Source: Koleobacter methoxysyntrophicus
GTDB taxonomy: Bacteria > Bacillota > Thermosediminibacteria > Koleobacterales > Koleobacteraceae
Reading direction: 5' to 3'
DNA: 64,000 nt
Assembly: GCF_017301615.1 (NCBI RefSeq)
Contig: NZ_CP059066.1
Coordinates: forward strand, 951,001-1,015,000
Under the pieces are notes generated by a model that was not told where the DNA came from, did no database searches, and was given only the letters and a program-made list of their open reading frames with translations. Both the position numbers and the translations under genes were made by a program. Shown here piece by piece: positions 56,576-64,000 of the stretch (position 1 is its first letter; every line of letters begins with the position of its first letter).

Positions 56576-57636
56576 TTTACCCCTTTTCCCAGGACCACGT
56601 CATAGACAGGAACAGAACCTATAGCAGAACCTATCCTTTCAAGGAATTCATCAGGGTCAAAGTTGTAGCCGTAAGGAGAACAGGGGTTAACGGTTAGTGC
56701 CAGAAGGTTTATGGGGTCTAAAACCCTGAATTCTACCCCTTTCCTTTTCAGCTGTTTGTAAGTCATGACATCCGGGAATATCTTGATCCCATCCTTCACG
56801 ATAATGTATGCATCCTTCAGATGTGGAACATTTATCAGGTCTTTCATAAATCTATCCGTTACAGCACCGCTGATAACTACAGCCCTTGTGCTTTCATCTA
56901 TCAAAGAACTTATTTCTTTCCCCGAAAGGAGGACCGAGCCCTGGTTTAAAGTCTTTAATCCGGTATCGGTAATTATCCCTGTTTTCCCTTCCTCTATCAC
57001 CTTAAAGGCCATCTGCTTCACTTTTTCATCATCGACGGTTTTCAGCCGGAACAATTCTACCCTCAATCGCGTCTTTTCTATTATCGTTTCTATACTGTGA
57101 CCCAGCACCGCTCCCGTTGCCAGGATGGTCCCTTCCGTTACGGTAGGGGCAGCGGAAGAGGCCCTGTCCAGGGCTCCATCCACCAAAACCAGCTGGCCTC
57201 CGAATTCTTCCATCAGGTCTATAACCTGTTTAATCCCCGAAGAGGGCCCGGGACCGGCAAGTTCTATTTCCCCCGATTCCCTGACCCTTCCTATTATAAC
57301 CTCGCCCATAGGGGTATTAATCTCGGTATTATAAATCACCTCAATACCGGCCTGACTTTTGACAATATACTTCCTAGCCGTTGCTATGAGGGAACCCTCA
57401 TGAACCCATATACCTGGTTTACGGGTTCCGTATACCACATCCTTCCGCTCCCCATCCCTTCCGGCAGAAGTAAGGCCTAAGACCATACCCCTCCCGGCAG
57501 CTTCTTCAATAAGATAATTCAGGGTAACGGTCTTACCTACATTTTTAGCCATACCTACTATGGAGAGGCTTTTGATTTTGTTTTTCATTATTATATCGAA
57601 AAGGGTCATCATAACCCCTGCTTTCATATCATGCAT
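56554..57636 (-). CDS. kamB: Lysine 5,6-aminomutase reactivase subunit KamB
   Basis: A 360-residue P-loop protein partnered with KamC. Seen: the P-loop GMAKNVGKTVTLNY near residue 29, TSAGRDGERKDVVYGTRKPG, and LVDGALDRASSAAP. Start overlaps kdd by eight bases; a later ATG-ATG pair with AGGGG is also possible. The last residues VLEARS come from the adjoining heptamer repeat, so its original C-terminus may have been altered. Confidence 0.88.
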   Translation of the reverse strand: MHDMKAGVMMTLFDIIMKNKIKSLSIVGMAKNVGKTVTLNYLIEEAAGRGMVLGLTSAGRDGERKDVVYGTRKPGIWVHEGSLIATARKYIVKSQAGIEVIYNTEINTPMGEVIIGRVRESGEIELAGPGPSSGIKQVIDLMEEFGGQLVLVDGALDRASSAAPTVTEGTILATGAVLGHSIETIIEKTRLRVELFRLKTVDDEKVKQMAFKVIEEGKTGIITDTGLKTLNQGSVLLSGKEISSLIDESTRAVVISGAVTDRFMKDLINVPHLKDAYIIVKDGIKIFPDVMTYKQLKRKGVEFRVLDPINLLALTVNPCSPYGYNFDPDEFLERIGSAIGSVPVYDVVLGKGVNVLEARS

Positions 57637-58666
57637 ACAGCTTTTCGAATACTTCTCTCAGTTTCGGGTTTTCCCGCAACACATTCAGGCTTATCTCCGC
57701 ATGGCCTTTGGTATAGCCGTTTCCGATAATCATGGTTACATCCTTTCCTATGCCTTCAGCCCCCAGGGCAGCAGCGGTAAAGCTGGTAGCCATGCTGAAG
57801 AAATATACCAGCCCTTTATCCTTTGTAGCAAGTATAGAAGCCATCTCCGTATTCGGGATATTGACACAGTTTATCGTTATATCGGCCAGTTCGCCATCGG
57901 TTACTTCTTCTACCTTCTTCAAGACATCCACCGGCTCCGTTGCACTGCCCTGAATCATAACATCGGCAAGACCCAGCTCAAGGATGCGTTTGCAGCTGGC
58001 CTCACTGTGGCCCATACCGATAACCTTTCCCGTTACACCTGCCCTTTTCTTGGCTTCATGGAGACAGAGCATACCGGATTTCCCTCCTGCCCCGATAATG
58101 AACACCGTATCCCCCGGTTTAACCAATTTAGCAGTCTGAGCAGGGGCTCCTGCCACGTCCAGCACGGCCAGAGCAAGGGTTTCGGGCATATCATCGGGTA
58201 ATTTTGCATATATCCCGCTTTCAAATAAAATGGCCTGACCGTCAATATCCACCTGGTCAATCTCTTTCCTGATTTCCTTAATCCTGTTTATTACCAGCGG
58301 AGTTAGGGAAAGGGATACAAGGGTAGCTATTTTATCGCCCACCTTCAGGTCTATTTTGCCCTGAAGGTCTTTGCCTATCTCCCTTACAGTGCCCACCAGC
58401 ATCCCTCCCGAACCGGTAACGGGATTGTGGTGCTTACCTCTCTGGCTTACTATTTCCAGCATCTTCTGGGCGATTTTTCCCTCATCCCCTCCCGTTTCCT
58501 GTTCAATTTGAGTAAAGCTGGCAGAATCGATATTCAGGGTATGGACATCTATGAGGATCTCATTATCATAAATTTCCATAGTGTTGTCTATTTTCCACGC
58601 CGGCTGGGGTAAAACCCCTTTTGGTTCTATAACCCTGTGTGTTCCGTACTTACATCCCTTTGGCAT
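57629..58666 (-). CDS. kdd: L-erythro-3,5-diaminohexanoate dehydrogenase
   Basis: A 345-residue NAD(P)-dependent enzyme that oxidises 3,5-diaminohexanoate to 5-amino-3-oxohexanoate with release of ammonia. Seen: GTHRVIEPKGVLPQPAWKID, GSGGMLVGTVREIG, the dinucleotide loop IGAGGKSGML near residue 195, and INCVNIPNTEMAS. First gene of the kam operon; ATG has AAGGGGG upstream. A divergent PucR regulator starts 160 bases away. Confidence 0.93.
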   Translation of the reverse strand: MPKGCKYGTHRVIEPKGVLPQPAWKIDNTMEIYDNEILIDVHTLNIDSASFTQIEQETGGDEGKIAQKMLEIVSQRGKHHNPVTGSGGMLVGTVREIGKDLQGKIDLKVGDKIATLVSLSLTPLVINRIKEIRKEIDQVDIDGQAILFESGIYAKLPDDMPETLALAVLDVAGAPAQTAKLVKPGDTVFIIGAGGKSGMLCLHEAKKRAGVTGKVIGMGHSEASCKRILELGLADVMIQGSATEPVDVLKKVEEVTDGELADITINCVNIPNTEMASILATKDKGLVYFFSMATSFTAAALGAEGIGKDVTMIIGNGYTKGHAEISLNVLRENPKLREVFEKLYA

Positions 58667-58825
58667 ATGTAAAACCCCCTTAACATTTAATTCAAATTGG
58701 CCTTTTCCTTCAGCTTAATTATATTTCATGAAAATTCTTAAACATATAGTCAATCCTTATAAAATATATTTATAGACTTTTATACATGTTGTATAATATA
58801 ATAGAAGGGAAGGGAGGTAGTTCTT

Positions 58826-60463
58826 ATGGCATTTACCGTTAAAGACGCCTTACGGCTTAATGTCTTTAAAAATGCCCAGCTTGTAGCCGGGCATGAAGGG
58901 CTTGATAATGAAATTCGGTGGGTTAATATCCTGGAAATCCTCGATGAACTTGATCATCTCCATGAAGGCGAACTGCTAATCACCACCGCCTTCGGTTTAA
59001 ATAATACTGATGCAGATTATCATAGAAGCATAATGATGGAATTTTTTAAAAAGAAACTGGCCGCCGTCGCCGTGCAGACAGGTTATTACCTTGACAGCAT
59101 TCCAGAAACAATGAAGGAGCTGGCAGATAAATACAGATTGCCCCTCATCCAGCTCCCGCCAAAGGTAAGCTTTTCTGAAATCAACAGGGCAATAACGGAA
59201 AACCTCACCCGGGAAGACCTGGACCTGGAGTTTGCACAAAAGGTAAATACCATTTTAACCGGTACTTTACTGGCTCATCAGGGGATACACGGAATAGCCC
59301 GGGCTTTATATAAACTAACCGCCCATCCCATCAGGATTCTCAATTACTTTTACCAGGTAATATCATGTGCGGGGACAGATAACTACAGCGAAGAATTCCT
59401 TATGAATGAACTGCATTCAATGAAGAAAAACGGGCTCATTGACCTGATAAACTCTTTATCCAGACCGTATGAGATAACGGGTCTTACGGCTGAATATATC
59501 CCGGATCAGGTTTTAATCCCTATACGAACGGAGGGAGAAGTCCTCGGCTATATATCCGCATTAAAAGACGGCAGGGAATTTACCAAAAAGGATTTTATAG
59601 CTCTAACCCAGGGGGCTTCCCTTTGTTCCCTGGATTTAATAAAAGAAGAAAGGCTTTTAAAAACCAGGCATAATTACAATCAGGAATTTTTCAAAGAATT
59701 AATTTCCGAAGACAACATCTCGCGCGAAAGATTAAATTACTGGTCAAAAAGGATTCCCCTGCCGCGGGAAGCCGTATTCTCCGTGTGCATTGTTGAACTC
59801 AATTCCTCTGAATGGAAATTATTAAAAAAGGTAACAAACCTTCTTGAAGTTTTCTTCCAACAAAAACATGTCACGGGAATAGTATCCTGTTCCGAGAACG
59901 AAATCATCATACTGTTGTACCACAGCCCATCTAAAAAGCCGGAAGCATTAAGGTCTTTGATCGTAGAAATGCGTGAGGCAATAGAAAAGTATTTTGATAA
60001 TATAAAACTTAATTTAGGTGTAGGTTCAACCTATAATAACATCTACGATTTTAAGAAGAGTTATGAAGAGGCAAAAAGGGTTTTAGTCTGCAATAAGCTT
60101 TCCTTAAAAGGCAACACCCATATCTTCTATAAAGATATGGGGCTGTTACGGCTTCTGCTTGAAATACCGAACACCGGGGCACTGCATTCCTTTTATAAGG
60201 ATACCATAGAACCGCTGGAGGAATACGACAAAAAACACAACATGAATCTGACTGGCTCCCTCAGAGTCTTTTTGAAAAACCCGAATATAAATAAGGCATC
60301 TAGGGAATTATTTATCCACAGGCATACCCTTAAATACCGACTAAATAAAATTCAGGAGCTTACCGACCTGGACCCCAATCTTGCAGAACACCAATTTGTT
60401 TTAAAGATGGGCCTGCTCATAAACGATTTTCTCAATGCAAAAAATTCAACTGCTGCCACGTAA
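58826..60463 (+). CDS. PucR family transcriptional regulator, divergent from the kam operon
   Basis: A 545-residue regulator with the PucR domain (FTVKDALRLNVFKNAQLVAGHEGL), a central GGDEF-like part (KKSYEEAKRVLVCNK near 420), and a C-terminal HTH (ASRELFIHRHTLKYRLNKIQEL). Divergent placement suggests it controls lysine fermentation. Just upstream TATACATGTTGTATA overlaps a TATAAT box and could be its operator. ATG follows GGGAGG. Confidence 0.92.
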   Translation: MAFTVKDALRLNVFKNAQLVAGHEGLDNEIRWVNILEILDELDHLHEGELLITTAFGLNNTDADYHRSIMMEFFKKKLAAVAVQTGYYLDSIPETMKELADKYRLPLIQLPPKVSFSEINRAITENLTREDLDLEFAQKVNTILTGTLLAHQGIHGIARALYKLTAHPIRILNYFYQVISCAGTDNYSEEFLMNELHSMKKNGLIDLINSLSRPYEITGLTAEYIPDQVLIPIRTEGEVLGYISALKDGREFTKKDFIALTQGASLCSLDLIKEERLLKTRHNYNQEFFKELISEDNISRERLNYWSKRIPLPREAVFSVCIVELNSSEWKLLKKVTNLLEVFFQQKHVTGIVSCSENEIIILLYHSPSKKPEALRSLIVEMREAIEKYFDNIKLNLGVGSTYNNIYDFKKSYEEAKRVLVCNKLSLKGNTHIFYKDMGLLRLLLEIPNTGALHSFYKDTIEPLEEYDKKHNMNLTGSLRVFLKNPNINKASRELFIHRHTLKYRLNKIQELTDLDPNLAEHQFVLKMGLLINDFLNAKNSTAAT

Positions 60464-60544
60464 TATCCCCCATCAACAAATTAACGGAGTTTACTGTCGC
60501 CCATGCTTTCAATACCTGTATTCCATTGTTTCTAAAAACTTAAA

Positions 60545-60570
60545 AATACCCCGTTTAATAACGGGGTATT
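60545..60570 (-). terminator. Terminator overlapping the end of the Nudix-like gene
   Basis: AATACCCCGT / ACGGGGTATT; the gene's stop codon lies in the loop, and a short T-run follows on the minus strand. Confidence 0.75.
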
Positions 60571-61001
60571 GAATATTCATTTACATCTTCTTTATACTCC
60601 TTGTAACGCTTAAACGACAATCTAACCAATGATTTGTCCTGGCTGTATGTTATCAAGTCTAATGCTTTATCAATAGGGAAAAATCCTCCATCCTTGAAAC
60701 CCTCATTTTCATTGATTTTATAATCTTCTTTCTCTGTTTCCATAAGATACCATATTATCTCATTGCAAACTGGCCTTTGGCGAGAATAAGAATAAAACTC
60801 ATAACACGTTTCCCCGATTGATGAAATGATTCGTGCATCGATTCCCGTTTCGTGTTTTACCCTTTTCTGGGCGACTTCACTCGGTATATTATCCTTGCGT
60901 ATTGCACCCTTAGGTAAAACCCATTCTCCTTTATCGTTTTTTATAATAAAAACCTTATCCTTAAAAAATACAACGCCTCCAGCACAGTTTCTTTTTAACA
61001 T
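60555..61001 (-). CDS. Nudix hydrolase family protein with a degenerate Nudix box
   Basis: A 148-residue Nudix-fold protein. Seen: the start CAGGVVFFKDKVFIIKND, GEWVLPKGAIRKDN, and then SEVAQKRVKHETGI where a normal box would read E-x7-REVxEExGI. Two of the conserved glutamates are replaced (V and H), so metal binding may be weakened. ATG follows GGAGG. Substrate unknown; a regulatory rather than hydrolytic role is possible. Confidence 0.8.
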   Translation of the reverse strand: MLKRNCAGGVVFFKDKVFIIKNDKGEWVLPKGAIRKDNIPSEVAQKRVKHETGIDARIISSIGETCYEFYSYSRQRPVCNEIIWYLMETEKEDYKINENEGFKDGGFFPIDKALDLITYSQDKSLVRLSFKRYKEYKEDVNEYSIPRY

Positions 61002-61340
61002 GTCTCAACCTCCATTCAATTTTCTTACTATTTTTAATTCGACATTTCCTGCGTTCATCCTTCTTTGTACAAAAAAATGTTTAAATAAAAGTTAATTCTG
61101 ATTTCGGTGCTGAAACCTTTTTAGATGGAAATCTACCTATGTATCGTATATTATATCTCAATACATGCCGCCTACAAAGATAGAACTGTTTCATTAAAAA
61201 ACGGGCGTTTTTCGTAGAATAGATTTTTAGTTAAATCTAACCGTTTAATTTGTTTATATTATATGCGTATTGGTCTTTAAATATAAAAAATTCATATTTT
61301 TTTGCAATATGTAAAATTACGCCTGATAATAATAAATTAA
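61002..61340. other. Gene-free AT-rich region upstream of the second MITE
   Basis: No supported gene. It ends with ATAATAAATTAA (61329-61340), the left target duplication of the MITE. Confidence 0.5.
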
Positions 61341-61531
61341 GACTATATACTTTGCTCAGGATACGGCAAGTCCGGTTGAAGAAATGGCAAATCCCGGAGC
61401 GACTGTTAATTTGGCTCGAAGCCATGGATGGCGAAGAGCCGAATTCCAGAGTGAGCGGAGCATGGAGGCGGAGCGAACGGCAAGCGGAGGGATGCCATTT
61501 ATAATTCTCTCTGAGCTAAGGGGATAGCCAT
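61341..61531. mobile_element. MITE-like element, copy 2 (inverted relative to copy 1)
   Basis: About 190 bp, roughly 93% identical to the complement of 15649-15839 (about a dozen substitutions and a 2-base indel). Flanked by the 12-bp direct repeat ATAATAAATTAA at 61329-61340 and 61532-61543. It keeps the internal inverted repeats. It lies just past the rRNA operon terminator. Confidence 0.87.
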
Positions 61532-61543
61532 ATAATAAATTAA

Positions 61544-61576
61544 GGGTTTTATACTTTTTGAAAAGTATAAAACCCC
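61544..61576 (-). terminator. Terminator of the rRNA operon
   Basis: GGGTTTTATACTTTT / AAAAGTATAAAACCC, 15-bp perfect stem; on the minus strand it is followed by TTAATTTATT. Confidence 0.85.
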
Positions 61577-61662
61577 ATTGAGCTACTGAGGAACGCATTC
61601 TTAATATATAATAATATTTAGTTATGACCGTGTTAGTACCACGGTTTGAAGTATAAACTAAA

Positions 61663-61778
61663 TCCGGCGGCGACCTACTCTCCCGGGGTCTTTCGACCCG
61701 AGTACCATCGGCGCTGGAGGGCTTAACCTGTGTGTTCGGAATGGGAACCGGTGTAACCCCTCCGCTATGGCCACCGGA
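61663..61778 (-). rRNA. rrf: 5S ribosomal RNA
   Basis: About 116 nt. The ends TCCGGTGGCC and GGCCGCCGG-type 3' strand pair, and the internal CCCGAACACA-like and GGGAGAGTAGG motifs are present on the minus strand. It follows 23S in the usual order. End positions are approximate by a few bases. Confidence 0.95.
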
Positions 61779-61878
61779 AATTTTGGATGTTGGATAAAAC
61801 ATTACTCGAACCTGGAAATCTATATAATTCCAACCCTGGAATGTGAAATACACCCTGAAGACTGCACAGTGTAGATAA

Positions 61879-64000
<2,122 letters not shown>

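Noticed and set aside
61356..61853. 165-codon minus-strand frame
   Set aside because: It is made of 5S rRNA, a terminator and the MITE; not a gene.

Overview
The window looks like the chromosome of an anaerobic, spore-forming, probably thermophilic Firmicute of the class Clostridia. The reasons are a four-subunit pyruvate:ferredoxin oxidoreductase, a B12-dependent lysine-fermentation operon, rubrerythrin, the sporulation and germination genes bofA and ypeB, a T-box on serS, and the Bacillus-like order tadA - SRP RNA - dnaX - ybaB - recR - yaaL - bofA. I cannot name the species. Most genes lie on the minus strand.

Layout. 1-5 kb: a partial Orn/Lys/Arg decarboxylase-like gene, then D-aminoacylase, an M20 amidohydrolase, LD-carboxypeptidase and a DUF3870 protein. 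5.1-8.3 kb: porCDAB. 8.7-15.5 kb: bofA, yaaL, recR, ybaB, ypeB, dnaX (with an A9 slippery run and a coding -1 frame extension), large SRP RNA, tadA, four tRNA-Ser and two tRNA-Arg. 15.6-17.2 kb: an ISAs1-family insertion sequence that carries a nested 190-bp MITE. 17.4-32.1 kb: a 66-repeat CRISPR array, its leader, and a complete type III-A locus (cas2, cas1, csm6, cas6, csm5-2, cas10). 32.3-36.9 kb: an unrecognised conserved gene, DUF917, an Asp/Glu/hydantoin racemase and a PucR regulator. 37.2-45.4 kb: a Uma2 nuclease, then an oppABCDF transporter operon ending in two M29-like enzymes. 45.6-50 kb: serS with its T-box, rubrerythrin, an ECF S component, an AIR-synthase-like protein, and a 64-codon gene behind an SD-sequestering hairpin. 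50-60.5 kb: the lysine-fermentation operon (kdd, kamB, kamC, kamD, kamE, kce, a class III aminotransferase) with a divergent PucR regulator. 60.5-64 kb: a Nudix-like gene, a second MITE copy, 5S rRNA and a partial 23S rRNA.

How the genes fit together. Peptides enter through Opp. The D-aminoacylase, M20, LdcA and M29-like enzymes would release amino acids. Lysine is split by the Kam/Kdd/Kce pathway, and 2-oxoacids are oxidised by Por. Two PucR-type regulators flank catabolic operons. The type III-A locus is transcribed as one tightly overlapping unit toward the array, and the array has its own leader promoter on the same strand. The most unusual points are the dnaX slippage site, the MITE pair with clear target duplications (one nested in an IS), the heptamer repeat inside the kam operon, and the spacer content: several spacers cover phage-like translation starts, others are perfect hairpins, one is duplicated, and two loci are each sampled twice.
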